From: Nitrospirales bacterium
GTDB lineage: Bacteria; Nitrospirota; Nitrospiria; Nitrospirales; UBA8639
Direction: 5' to 3'
Length of the DNA stretch: 64,000 bases
Assembly (NCBI GenBank): GCA_031315865.1
Contig: JALDRJ010000002.1
Coordinates: 889,147-953,146 of the forward strand
This document shows, one piece after another, positions 53,118-62,245 of the stretch. Position numbers and translations under genes: made by a program. How positions within the stretch are numbered: position 1 is the stretch's first letter; every line of letters starts with the position of its first letter. The notes beneath the pieces are model-generated. The model was not told the DNA's origin and did no database searches. It saw only the letters and a list, made by a program, of their open reading frames with translations.

Positions 53118-55109
53118 GTGTTCGATCTTTTAGTTCTGCTTATCCCCATCTTTCCGTTGCTTGCGGTCTTGGCGAACGGAATCGCGGGGAACCGGTACTC
53201 GACTGACCTGGCTGGCAAGCTGGCGTTTGGGTCGGTAGGGCTGTCATTTCTGTGCGCCCTTGGCGTCCTGGGCCAAGTCATCTCCGACCCCACGCCCCGG
53301 GAAGTCATCGCCTACTCCTGGATTTTCGGAAGCGACCTGTCCATCGATCTGGCCTTTCTCATCGATCCCCTGACAACCGTGTTTTTGATGGTCATCACCG
53401 GCGTCGGGCTGCTCATTCATATCTACTCCGTCGGCTACATGCACGGCGAAGAAGGCTTCACCAGATTTTTCACCTACATGAACCTGTTCATGGTGTCCAT
53501 GCTCCTGCTGGTCATGGGCAACAATTATCTGGTGCTGTTTATCGGCTGGGAAGGCGTCGGTCTCTGTTCATACCTCTTGATCGGGTATTACTACGAAAAG
53601 ATTTCTGCCGGCCAAGCGGCCACCAAAGCATTTGTGGTGAACCGAATCGGCGATGCGGGGTTTTTACTCGCCATTTTCCTGGTTTTTTCAGAATTCCGAA
53701 CCTTGGATTATCTGAAAGTCCTGGAACAGGCGCCACAACTTTCGACGGGCATGGCGACGGCCATCGCGCTGTGTTTACTCATCGGCGCAGTCGGAAAATC
53801 CGCACAGATTCCCTTGTACACCTGGTTGCCCGACGCCATGGAAGGTCCGACACCGGTGAGCGCCTTGATCCATGCCGCCACGATGGTCACCGCCGGAGTC
53901 TACATGGTGGTCCGCAATCATGTGATATTTGATCTCTCGCCTGTGGCGTTAACCACGGTGGGTCTGGTGGGAGGGTTCACGGCCCTGTTTGCCGCCACGA
54001 TTGGGCTGGTGCAGAACGATATCAAACGGGTTCTGGCCTATTCCACGGTTAGCCAGTTGGGCTACATGTTCTTGGCCTGTGGGGTCGGCGCGTACACCGC
54101 CGCGATCTTTCATGTTGTCACGCACGCGTTTTTCAAAGCCCTCTTGTTCCTATCGGCCGGCGCGGTCATTCACTCACTGGAAGGCGAGCAAGACATCCGG
54201 AAAATGGGAAATCTCTACACGAAAATCCCCATTACCTATAAGGTGTTCCTGATCGGCACGGTCGCCATCGCCGGTATTTTCCCATTGGCAGGATTCTGGA
54301 GTAAGGATGAAATCATGGCCCATGCCTTCATCCATCATCATTACTTCCTCTACCTGCTGGCCGCCATCGGCGCATTTCTCACGAGTTTTTACATGTTCCG
54401 CCTGACGAATCTCACGTTCTATGGAGAATCGCGTGTTGATCCGAAAGTCGAATCGCATATTCATGAATCACCCAAGGTCATGACGGTTCCGTTGATGATT
54501 CTGGCGGCGCTCTCCCTGGTGGGAGGCGTGTTCTTAGGATTTCCTCCGGAACATGGCCTGCTTCATGGCTTTCTCCACGATGTGGCCACGCCGCTCGGCG
54601 CAACGGCTCACGAAGTGAACGTGGGGCTTCTGGTTGGCCTCGGGAGTTTTGCCATGATGATTGCCGTGGGCGGATGGGCATTGGCTCGCTACATGTACAT
54701 CTCGAACCCTGGTGTGGCGGATGAATGGGCACAAAAGGCTCCCGGCCTGTACACGACGTTGCTCAACAAATACTACGTGGATGAATTCTACGACAAAGTG
54801 TTTGTCGAGCCATGCAAGCGACTTGGTGAGGCCCTGGATTGGTTTGACAGGAATGTGCTCGACCGGTTCGTGACCGGAATCGGCCGCATGACCGACCTCA
54901 GCGCCGCTGGCAGCACATGGATTGAAAAACACGTCATGTACGCCGGACTCAACATCATCGGTTATGGCCACCATCTGGCCGCTTGGGCCTGGAGAAAACT
55001 CCAGAGTGGAATGGTCCACCACTACGCCGCGATCATTATCATTGGCTTGGCCATTCTGGTCCACGTCGCGTTCCTGTGGTTCACGAGCGCAAACGCGCTC
55101 GGGCAGTAA
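53118..55109 (+). CDS. nuoL: NuoL, complex I pumping subunit
   Basis: A 663-residue protein (GTG start) with about sixteen membrane helices. Pumping residues: glutamate in LVLFIGWEGVGLCSYLLIGY, lysine in QIPLYTWLPDAMEGPTPVSA and IKRVLAYSTVSQLGYMFLAC. After KYYVDEFYDKVFVEP comes the lateral helix with a 26-residue repeat (W575 DRNVLDRFVTGIG, then W601 onward), and a last membrane helix. It is longer than E. coli NuoL (613), consistent with a longer lateral helix that spans the additional NuoM. Confidence 0.94.
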   Translation: MFDLLVLLIPIFPLLAVLANGIAGNRYSTDLAGKLAFGSVGLSFLCALGVLGQVISDPTPREVIAYSWIFGSDLSIDLAFLIDPLTTVFLMVITGVGLLIHIYSVGYMHGEEGFTRFFTYMNLFMVSMLLLVMGNNYLVLFIGWEGVGLCSYLLIGYYYEKISAGQAATKAFVVNRIGDAGFLLAIFLVFSEFRTLDYLKVLEQAPQLSTGMATAIALCLLIGAVGKSAQIPLYTWLPDAMEGPTPVSALIHAATMVTAGVYMVVRNHVIFDLSPVALTTVGLVGGFTALFAATIGLVQNDIKRVLAYSTVSQLGYMFLACGVGAYTAAIFHVVTHAFFKALLFLSAGAVIHSLEGEQDIRKMGNLYTKIPITYKVFLIGTVAIAGIFPLAGFWSKDEIMAHAFIHHHYFLYLLAAIGAFLTSFYMFRLTNLTFYGESRVDPKVESHIHESPKVMTVPLMILAALSLVGGVFLGFPPEHGLLHGFLHDVATPLGATAHEVNVGLLVGLGSFAMMIAVGGWALARYMYISNPGVADEWAQKAPGLYTTLLNKYYVDEFYDKVFVEPCKRLGEALDWFDRNVLDRFVTGIGRMTDLSAAGSTWIEKHVMYAGLNIIGYGHHLAAWAWRKLQSGMVHHYAAIIIIGLAILVHVAFLWFTSANALGQ

Positions 55110-55126
55110 ATACGGTTACGTTCGCT

Positions 55127-56680
55127 ATGCAAGAAGAACTACAAGCTGGGTTCCCCATCCTGACGTTTTTGACATTCTTCCCATTGATCGGCGCGATCGC
55201 CGTGTGGGCCATGAAGGATGAGGACCTGATCAAAAAGTCCACGCTGGGGGTGGCCGTGCTGGAGCTTGTTGTCGCGGTGTGGCTGCTTCTGGGGTTCGTA
55301 CCCGATTCCGCTGCCATGCAGTTCTCCGAACGCTATAACTGGATCCCGGCTCTCGGCATCAGCTATCACATGGCGGTTGACGGAATCAGCGTGCTCTTCG
55401 TCGGTCTCACGGCCTTCCTGACCGTTCTTCTAGTGCTCTACGCCTGGGATACGGTCAAAGCGCATCCCAAGGCGTTTTACATGAGTATCTTAGGGCTTGA
55501 GATGACGATCATGGGCATCTTTGCGTCGATCGACCTCATCCTGTTTTTCGTATTCTGGGAATTGATGTTGATCCCGAGTTATTTCCTCATCAAATTGTGG
55601 GGAATCGGGAAAGAATGTCAAACGGCGGCGCTCAAGTACGTGCTTTACACCCTGCTGGGCAGTGTCTTTATGCTGGTCGGGTTCTGCCTGTTGGATTTGA
55701 ACCATTACGCGGTGAAACAGACCTATAGTTTTGACCTGCTGGAATTGCTTTCCGTTCCCATTCCTATGAATCAACAGCTGTTGATTTTCTGGTTCCTGTT
55801 TCTTGGGTTCGCCTTTAAAGCGCCGGTCTTTCCGTTTCATAGCTGGCTTCCCGATGCGTTGGTGCAAGGCCCCATTCCCATGTCGGTCATGTTAGCCGGC
55901 ATTAAGATGGGGACGTATGGGTTCCTGCGATTCAGCTTTCCGCTCTTGCCGGATGCCTCCCGCGATCAGACCGTCGTAGCCATCGTGATGGTGTTGGGCC
56001 TGATCGCTATCGTGTACGGAGCCATCGTGGCCATCATTCAACTTGACCTCCGACGGCTCTTAGTCTTCAGCAGCATTAGTCACTTGGGCTTTGTCGTGAT
56101 CGGCCTCTTTGCCCTGAACTTTCAAGGCATTCAGGGCAGTTTGCTGACGATGATCAATTTAGGGTTTAGCACCGCGGGGCTCTTTTTTCTTGCCGGCTTC
56201 GTCTATGAACGTCTGGGACATACGAACGTGAATAAGTACAGTGGTCTGGCGAAGAAAATGCCGTTGCTGGCGACCTTTTTCCTCATCATTGGAATGGCCT
56301 CCATCGGATTACCGGGGACTAACGGCTTCGTCGGCGAATTTCTAATATTGCTCGGCGTGTTTCAAGCTTACTGGTTATACGGCGCCATCGCGGTAACCGG
56401 CGTCATTTTTGCCGCAGCCTATTTTTTGTGGTTTTACGAACGTGGTATTTTCGGCCCTCTGAAGGAAGGCCTCCCTGCCACGTTGAAAGACCTGAATACC
56501 AGGGAATGGGGAATCGGCATCGCGTTATGCGTGATGATCTTCTGGATCGGCCTGTATCCGTCGCCATTCTTGCGGATGATGAATGGCTCAGTGCAGGAAG
56601 TCGTGGATCGACTGAACAAGGGAAGCGCGGCCCTGGTGGCACCAGAACCAAAAATCCTCAGTCAAGTGATACCGGACTAA
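55127..56680 (+). CDS. nuoM: NuoM, complex I pumping subunit (first copy)
   Basis: 517 residues from the ATG at 55127; the open frame extends upstream into nuoL and is rejected. Key parts: YHMAVDGISVLFVGLTAFLT, glutamate in LFFVFWELMLIPSYFLIKLW, FKAPVFPFHSWLPDALVQGP, and LDLRRLLVFSSISHLGFVVI (R in place of the usual lysine). GLPGTNGFVGEFLILLG is conserved. It lies 17 bases after nuoL and 4 before the second nuoM. Confidence 0.92.
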   Translation: MQEELQAGFPILTFLTFFPLIGAIAVWAMKDEDLIKKSTLGVAVLELVVAVWLLLGFVPDSAAMQFSERYNWIPALGISYHMAVDGISVLFVGLTAFLTVLLVLYAWDTVKAHPKAFYMSILGLEMTIMGIFASIDLILFFVFWELMLIPSYFLIKLWGIGKECQTAALKYVLYTLLGSVFMLVGFCLLDLNHYAVKQTYSFDLLELLSVPIPMNQQLLIFWFLFLGFAFKAPVFPFHSWLPDALVQGPIPMSVMLAGIKMGTYGFLRFSFPLLPDASRDQTVVAIVMVLGLIAIVYGAIVAIIQLDLRRLLVFSSISHLGFVVIGLFALNFQGIQGSLLTMINLGFSTAGLFFLAGFVYERLGHTNVNKYSGLAKKMPLLATFFLIIGMASIGLPGTNGFVGEFLILLGVFQAYWLYGAIAVTGVIFAAAYFLWFYERGIFGPLKEGLPATLKDLNTREWGIGIALCVMIFWIGLYPSPFLRMMNGSVQEVVDRLNKGSAALVAPEPKILSQVIPD

Positions 56681-56684
56681 TCGT

Positions 56685-58295
56685 ATGGGCGAATATTCTC
56701 TTTTGATCATCCTTTTCGCTCCGTTCATCGGTGCGATTGGGTTGATCTTTGTCCCGAGGCAGGAAGAACTCCTCACCCGCATGGTGGCGGCGGTCTCATC
56801 AGGCATTTGCCTCCTCGCCTCGTTTTACATCTTCTTCGCGTACGATACCAACCAGGGCGGCTACCAGTTCGTTCAGCGATTTCCCTGGTCGGAACAACTC
56901 GGCATCGCGTTTTATGTTGGGGTTGATGGTATCGGCGGCCCACTCGTCTTCGCGTCGGCGATTTTATTGTTCGCGGGCGTTTTTGTGTCCTGGCACATCA
57001 AGGACCGAACCAAAGAATTCTACATCTTCTTGCTGATCCTCGCCGCCGCGACGATTGGCGTGTTCATGTCCCTGGACCTGTTCTTCCTGTATTTTTTCTA
57101 CGAAATGTCGGTGCTTCCGATGTATGTGCTCCTGGGTATGTGGGGCAGCCATACCAAAGGCTATCTGTCCATGACCGACCCCGAAGGCCTGAAGCTCAGG
57201 GATTCCGTCGGATTCATTTTCAATTTCGGGTCGAACAGCAAAGAATACGCGGCCATGAAATTGACGCTGTTCCTGTCGGCAGGGGCCGTCGTAGCACTAA
57301 TGGGCATTTTGCTGATTTACCATTTTTCAGGATTGCATACCTTCGACATCGTGGCCCTCAAATCCCAGACGGGAATCGCGGAAAACAGTACGCTGGCCAT
57401 TATCATCTGGATTCTGGTGTTTTTTGGGTTCGCGTCGATCGCCCCGATTTGGCCACTCCACTCTTGGTCCCCTGTCGGACATGCAGCCGCTCCCGCTGCC
57501 ACGAGCATGCTTCACGCCGGCGTGCTGATGAAGCTGGGCCACTTTTCGATCATTCGCGTGGGCTATGAAATCTTCCCGGAAACCACCAGAGAATGGATTT
57601 GGATCGCGGCTGTCCTCTGCGTCTTCAGCATCATTTACGGCGGGCTCGTGTCGTACTTTGCCAAAGACACAAAATACGTGATCGGCTACTCAAGCTCATC
57701 ACATATGGGCTATATCTTCCTCGGCATGGCCGCATTGGACTACATCAGTCTCACCGGGGCTGTGATTTACATGTTCGCGCATGCCCTCGCCACCAGCATG
57801 CTGTTCGCCATGGCTGGATGGGTGTACGACCAAACTCATACGAGAGACATCCCATCACTCGGAGGGCTGATGCAAAAAATGCCCTTTATCTCTGGGGCGT
57901 TCATCGTTGGATGTATGGCTTCGATCGGTATGCCCGGAACCGTGAATTTCATCGCTGAAGTCATGATTATCGTGGGTAGCTGGGAGAAATACCCATTCCA
58001 AGTCATCATCGCTGTCCTCGGTATCGTGCTGACGTTGGCCTATTTATTCAAGATGATGCGGGGCCTGTTCTACGGTGAGTTGTCGCCGGAATACGCCCAT
58101 TCCCATGATGCCAGGTCGTTCGTTGACCGCATGCCGCTTATTTTATTGATCGTGTGCAGCGTCTCGCTGGGAATTTTCCCCGGTCACTTTTATGAAGTGG
58201 TGAGATCGACGGTCGAACCTATGCTCGACCGCATTAATCAAGTGGCTCCGGTGGTGAGTCAGGTTACGCAACATTCACAGGGATTATTACCTTAA
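56685..58295 (+). CDS. nuoM: NuoM, additional complex I pumping subunit (second copy)
   Basis: A 536-residue NuoM paralogue, clearly diverged from the first: YVGVDGIGGPLVFASAILLF, glutamate in FFLYFFYEMSVLPMYVLLGM, an insertion (KGYLSMTDPEGLKLRDSVGF) after it, IAPIWPLHSWSPVGHAAAPA, and YVIGYSSSSHMGYIFLGM. Two nuoM genes in one operon define the 2M form of complex I, described for Nitrospira and some others, thought to move more protons per electron pair. Followed by nuoN after 42 bases. Confidence 0.92.
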   Translation: MGEYSLLIILFAPFIGAIGLIFVPRQEELLTRMVAAVSSGICLLASFYIFFAYDTNQGGYQFVQRFPWSEQLGIAFYVGVDGIGGPLVFASAILLFAGVFVSWHIKDRTKEFYIFLLILAAATIGVFMSLDLFFLYFFYEMSVLPMYVLLGMWGSHTKGYLSMTDPEGLKLRDSVGFIFNFGSNSKEYAAMKLTLFLSAGAVVALMGILLIYHFSGLHTFDIVALKSQTGIAENSTLAIIIWILVFFGFASIAPIWPLHSWSPVGHAAAPAATSMLHAGVLMKLGHFSIIRVGYEIFPETTREWIWIAAVLCVFSIIYGGLVSYFAKDTKYVIGYSSSSHMGYIFLGMAALDYISLTGAVIYMFAHALATSMLFAMAGWVYDQTHTRDIPSLGGLMQKMPFISGAFIVGCMASIGMPGTVNFIAEVMIIVGSWEKYPFQVIIAVLGIVLTLAYLFKMMRGLFYGELSPEYAHSHDARSFVDRMPLILLIVCSVSLGIFPGHFYEVVRSTVEPMLDRINQVAPVVSQVTQHSQGLLP

Positions 58296-58337
58296 GAACT
58301 GCCCCTTGATATTGTCTTACGTTTTACGCCTTACGAT

Positions 58338-59831
58338 ATGATGACCTTCAATCTCGAACTCACCGGCTCGGACCTTCTCCTGATCTTGCCCGAGATTTTC
58401 CTTACGCTCTGGCTCTGCGTGGTCCTGTCCGTCGACTTTTCGATGAAGAAGATTCATCATGAAACGTTAGCGCACCTCAGTATCGGCGGGTTGCTCGTCA
58501 CCATCTTTATCCTCTTCTGGTTTGATCAATCCGGTATCACAGGTTCCCTGTTCAAGAATATGTATGTCGTCGACCATCTTTCGATCTTTTTTAAGATCCT
58601 GATCCTGGTGGCGACAGCGATGGTCATCTTCATATCCATCGATTACGTCAAGGCCTTCCGGCTTTTCAAGGGTGAATACTATTTCATGGTCGTCATGTCG
58701 GCCCTGGGCATGATGTTTATGGCTTCGGCCAATGACCTGCTTTCCGTGTTCGTCACGTTGGAGTTTTCGACCTTCGGCTTCTATGTACTCGTCGCCTATC
58801 TGAGAGAGGATGTCCGTTCGAGCGAAGCGGGGCTAAAATTCTTTATTCTTGGTGTCTTCGCGGCAGGCTTGCTGGCATACGGGATCAGCTTAGTGTACGG
58901 CGAGACCGGCACGTTGATCTTCTCGGATATGGCCTCGACGCCGGGGAGCTATGGGCTGGCCATAGGATTCCTGCTCATCTTCGCCGCGCTCGGCTTTAAG
59001 ATCGGCGCCGTGCCGTTTCACTCCTGGATTCCGGACACGTATCAGGGAGCTCCAACTCCAGTCACTGCATTTCTCTCGATCGCGCCAAAAGGGGCGGCCA
59101 TCGCCATCCTGATTCGCATGTTCTATGTCGGACTGGCCTCGTTCAAACCCATGTGGGTCTTGTTGTTCGTGTGCGCGTCCATCATTTCCATGACCTACGG
59201 AAATGTGGTGGCTATCGCGCAAAAGAATATCAAACGGCTACTCGCCTATTCCGGCATTGCGCAAATCGGCACGATCATGGTCGGGTTGGCTGCCGGCACA
59301 AAAATGGGCAGTGACGCCATGCTGTTTTATCTGCTCACCTACCTGTTCGCCAACATTGGAGCCTTTGCGGTGGTGATTGCGGTGAGCAGCAGCATAAAAA
59401 GTGACGAAATTGAAGACTACAGTGGATTGAACCGGCGATCGCCGTTTTTAGCGGCTGCCATGTTCTTGTTTTTGTTGTCATTGGCGGGCGTACCGCCGCT
59501 GGCCGGATTCATCGGCAAACTCTATTTATTCGTCGCGGCGATCGAAGAAGAACTCTACACCCTTTTAATCGTCGGGCTGATCAACATCGTCATCTCCATG
59601 TACTACTATCTCATCGTCGTGAAGAAGATGTACATCAATGAGCCCATAGACTCCACCCCTCTCCCCGTATCCGCACCGATCAAAGCCGTAGTGTATTTCT
59701 GTGTGGCCGGCACCCTGCTGCTGGGGATCTACCCCAAAGCCTTCATCGACTGGGCCGTCGCCGCCACGCTGATGTTTTCAAAAATTGCAGCCCCTACCAC
59801 AGCGGCACTTCCCGTCATCTCCGGCGGATAA
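58338..59831 (+). CDS. nuoN: NuoN, complex I pumping subunit
   Basis: A 497-residue protein. Key parts: DLLSVFVTLEFSTFGFYVLV with its glutamate, KIGAVPFHSWIPDTYQGAPT, PVTAFLSIAPKGAAIAILIR, and NIKRLLAYSGIAQIGTIMVG. GVPPLAGFIGKLYLFVAAIE is typical. It is the last gene of the operon; no terminator hairpin is obvious in the next 300 bases. Confidence 0.93.
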   Translation: MMTFNLELTGSDLLLILPEIFLTLWLCVVLSVDFSMKKIHHETLAHLSIGGLLVTIFILFWFDQSGITGSLFKNMYVVDHLSIFFKILILVATAMVIFISIDYVKAFRLFKGEYYFMVVMSALGMMFMASANDLLSVFVTLEFSTFGFYVLVAYLREDVRSSEAGLKFFILGVFAAGLLAYGISLVYGETGTLIFSDMASTPGSYGLAIGFLLIFAALGFKIGAVPFHSWIPDTYQGAPTPVTAFLSIAPKGAAIAILIRMFYVGLASFKPMWVLLFVCASIISMTYGNVVAIAQKNIKRLLAYSGIAQIGTIMVGLAAGTKMGSDAMLFYLLTYLFANIGAFAVVIAVSSSIKSDEIEDYSGLNRRSPFLAAAMFLFLLSLAGVPPLAGFIGKLYLFVAAIEEELYTLLIVGLINIVISMYYYLIVVKKMYINEPIDSTPLPVSAPIKAVVYFCVAGTLLLGIYPKAFIDWAVAATLMFSKIAAPTTAALPVISGG

Positions 59832-60226
59832 ACCTCTCTCTCTACAAACGAGAAATTACCAGCTGAATTCTTTTCCGTAGTCATTCTATAGCCGCTTCAC
59901 ATATCTTCTGTCTTGTTGAACCTATGATTTCGGGCGGTTCGCTTCTCTGGTTTATCCGGAACGTATTGGGATTCATTATCATTGTATAAATATAGATACG
60001 CGAGGTTATCCATTCGGATACAAAAATAGTTCCTCTTCTCTGTTCTTGACCAAGTCTTAGACGTAAGCCGTTTCCCATTTTTCACAGAAAACTATCGTAT
60101 CTATCAGGCAAATAACGTTTCTCTCCATTTGGTCTTCTACTTGCAGCTCCCGAGGACACAACCGTGGCGTATTCCGCCACTGCCTTTATCATTATTTTTC
60201 ACATACCAAGGAAGGGAGAGCACCCA
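59832..60226. other. gap between nuoN and the peroxidase gene
   Basis: About 395 bases with lower GC than the nuo genes. It should hold the end of the nuo transcript and the peroxidase promoter, but no clear hairpin or promoter could be named. A 62-codon frame on the minus strand (59897-60085) has no ribosome binding site and is not supported. Confidence 0.4.
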
Positions 60227-61654
60227 ATGAGTAGTTGCAAACCGATGCATGGAACATCGAAAGCCAAAGGCTGTAGTCATCTCAGCTTAGGAAATTTCTG
60301 TAAATTATTTCCAGATCTTAAAACATGGGGAGAGGATTGCGGCATACAACATCAATGTGAAGCCGAATACATCGCACAAATCTTAGGGGGCGTAGGTGGA
60401 ATCATGCACGATGTGAATTCTGATTCTTCCGATAGCTCTCTGCCGGCAGCATACACCTTCTTTGCACAATTTATCGATCACGATATCACCCTCGACTCAA
60501 CGAGTAATCTCCATGGAGATCCTAAAAGCACCGAGGAGGTGAGCAAGCTACCGAATATGCGTTCAGCGTCATTGGACCTTGACTGTGTCTACGGATTTGG
60601 GCCAGAGGTGATGCCGTTTCTCTACGATCAGACACAGTCCGGTCGCCTTCTCACTGGAACGAAAAAAAACGAAAATGACGTACCTCGTAATTCCGATGGT
60701 CGGGCATTGATCGGAGACCCGCGCAACGACGAAAATATTTTTGTCTCTCAGATGCAACTGCTCTTTCTTCGTTTTCATAACCGTCGTATCGTCGGACGCT
60801 CATTTGAAGACGCGCAACAGGATTGTCGCTATCACTACCAGTGGTTGGTGTTGCATGATTTTCTCAAACGCGTCTGCGACGACAACGTGTTCGACTACGT
60901 CCTTGGAGAGATCAAAAAAGGCAAATATCCGAAATGTGATATTCGAGACAAATGCCATCGCATATGTATGCCCATTGAGTTCTCAGTAGCTGCTTACCGT
61001 TTTGGCCATACTCTGGTTCGATCTCAATATCCGGTCAATGTGAACTATCCGGTCGTCGATCTTTTTGATGAACGTTTTGGAACAGAAGGCTTTAGTCCTA
61101 TTCCACCAAAATTAACTGTAGACTGGCGTTATTTACTAGATGTTGAACCCTGTCACGAGTTCGTTTTTTCAAAGGCATTCGACCACCTGCTTGCAGACGA
61201 ACTGATCCGCATGCCAGATCCAATCGTCGGACGATTCGCGAGCGAGAACGATCGTTCCCTGGCGTTTCGAAACGTGCTAAGAGGCTATGCGTTAGGACTC
61301 CCGAGCGGACAGCAGGTGGCAGCGACTCTGAAAGATAAGGGATACTCCATTGACCCGAAGCAAGACCTTCAATTTGGCACACTTCGCGGTTGGCCTTGTA
61401 TCGAGAAAAAATACAGAGAAAAACTCGAAGCGCATACGCCTTTGTTCTTTTATCTCATGAGAGAGGCCGGAGTGGTAGGCAAAGGACAGCAGCTTGGGCC
61501 TGTTGGGTCCGCTATCCTCCTCGAAGTGTTTGGAGCCATGCTCGTCTATTGCGATAGCTTCCTTAAACATAAAGGATGGAAACCTGATCCCTGTATCGCA
61601 AAATGCGGCGACTTTACCCTCGCTGATCTCGTACGATACGCACAAGGCTCATAA
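60227..61654 (+). CDS. animal-type (An_peroxidase family) heme peroxidase
   Basis: 475 residues from the ATG at 60227, which has AAGGAAGGGAGAG upstream; an in-frame GTG at 60164 is less likely. The distal heme side shows FAQFIDHDITLD (H85, with the preceding D and Q typical of the family). DPRNDENIFVSQMQLLFLRF and HNRRI follow, and the proximal histidine lies in YRFGHTLVRSQYP (H261). It uses hydrogen peroxide to oxidise halides or organic substrates. No signal peptide is evident, so it may be cytoplasmic or leave by another route. Many cysteines near the N-terminus (about ten in all) are unusual. Monocistronic, with a terminator hairpin right after. Confidence 0.88.
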   Translation: MSSCKPMHGTSKAKGCSHLSLGNFCKLFPDLKTWGEDCGIQHQCEAEYIAQILGGVGGIMHDVNSDSSDSSLPAAYTFFAQFIDHDITLDSTSNLHGDPKSTEEVSKLPNMRSASLDLDCVYGFGPEVMPFLYDQTQSGRLLTGTKKNENDVPRNSDGRALIGDPRNDENIFVSQMQLLFLRFHNRRIVGRSFEDAQQDCRYHYQWLVLHDFLKRVCDDNVFDYVLGEIKKGKYPKCDIRDKCHRICMPIEFSVAAYRFGHTLVRSQYPVNVNYPVVDLFDERFGTEGFSPIPPKLTVDWRYLLDVEPCHEFVFSKAFDHLLADELIRMPDPIVGRFASENDRSLAFRNVLRGYALGLPSGQQVAATLKDKGYSIDPKQDLQFGTLRGWPCIEKKYREKLEAHTPLFFYLMREAGVVGKGQQLGPVGSAILLEVFGAMLVYCDSFLKHKGWKPDPCIAKCGDFTLADLVRYAQGS

Positions 61655-61671
61655 CAGCTTAACGCTCACGA

Positions 61672-61714
61672 GAGAAAAGAGCTGGGAAGGGATTTTTTTC
61701 TTAGCTCTTTTCTC
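61672..61714 (+). terminator. terminator after the peroxidase gene
   Basis: GAGAAAAGAGCT (61672-61683) and AGCTCTTTTCTC (61703-61714) are perfect 12-base arms; the 19-base loop contains seven T. It begins 18 bases after the stop codon. Confidence 0.75.
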
Positions 61715-62245
61715 TAATGCTTCATTCACTCATTAGACGCGACCGTACAGTGGCTCCAAGCCCTGGACAGAAATTTGTGAATGCTCCGTGACACCTTCGC
61801 CTATGGTAAATAGCCAATAAGTTGATTTGTCATTGAAGGGGGGCCCGCTAACGTGTTCATAAACAGTTTGTCTTTGACTATGCTACTTGCTTGGCAAAGC
61901 ATTCCGTTGATAACTCCAATATTGGAGATGCTGAGAGCACCAAAGTGTCGTACGTGGCACAAATAGTCAATAGCAACGCGCCACCAAAACTGAATCTATC
62001 GAACCTTCCCGCACAATCAAAGGCTCTCGAAAACCGAATATTGAAATTCCCTATGGAGAAATTTTCAACAAAGAAAGTGAGAAGTTATCGTTCTATCTGC
62101 AGCCGGATTTTCGCGGACTCGATGGAAGTGATCATCGGCTCGAAGTTCATCCCAATGCGGCTGCTCAACAACCAAGTATGGATCAATACAATAGACAGGT
62201 GCGTCCTCCGGTAGGTCATGATATTGGTCTTTCGAGGGATCATGC
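61715..62245. other. gene-poor region with a 14-bp palindrome
   Basis: About 530 bases. CTCCAATATTGGAG at 61914-61927 is a perfect 14-base palindrome. A 107-codon frame (61891-62214) covers most of the region but has no ribosome binding site and no recognisable domain; it might be a decayed gene. Promoter elements for the gene at 62246 are expected here but not evident. Confidence 0.35.

Noticed and set aside
59897..60085. 62-codon frame on the minus strand after nuoN
   Set aside because: No ribosome binding site or family resemblance; length is within chance for lower-GC DNA.
61891..62214. 107-codon frame before the propeller-like gene
   Set aside because: No ribosome binding site, no domain, composition unlike neighbouring genes; could be a fragment but support is too weak.
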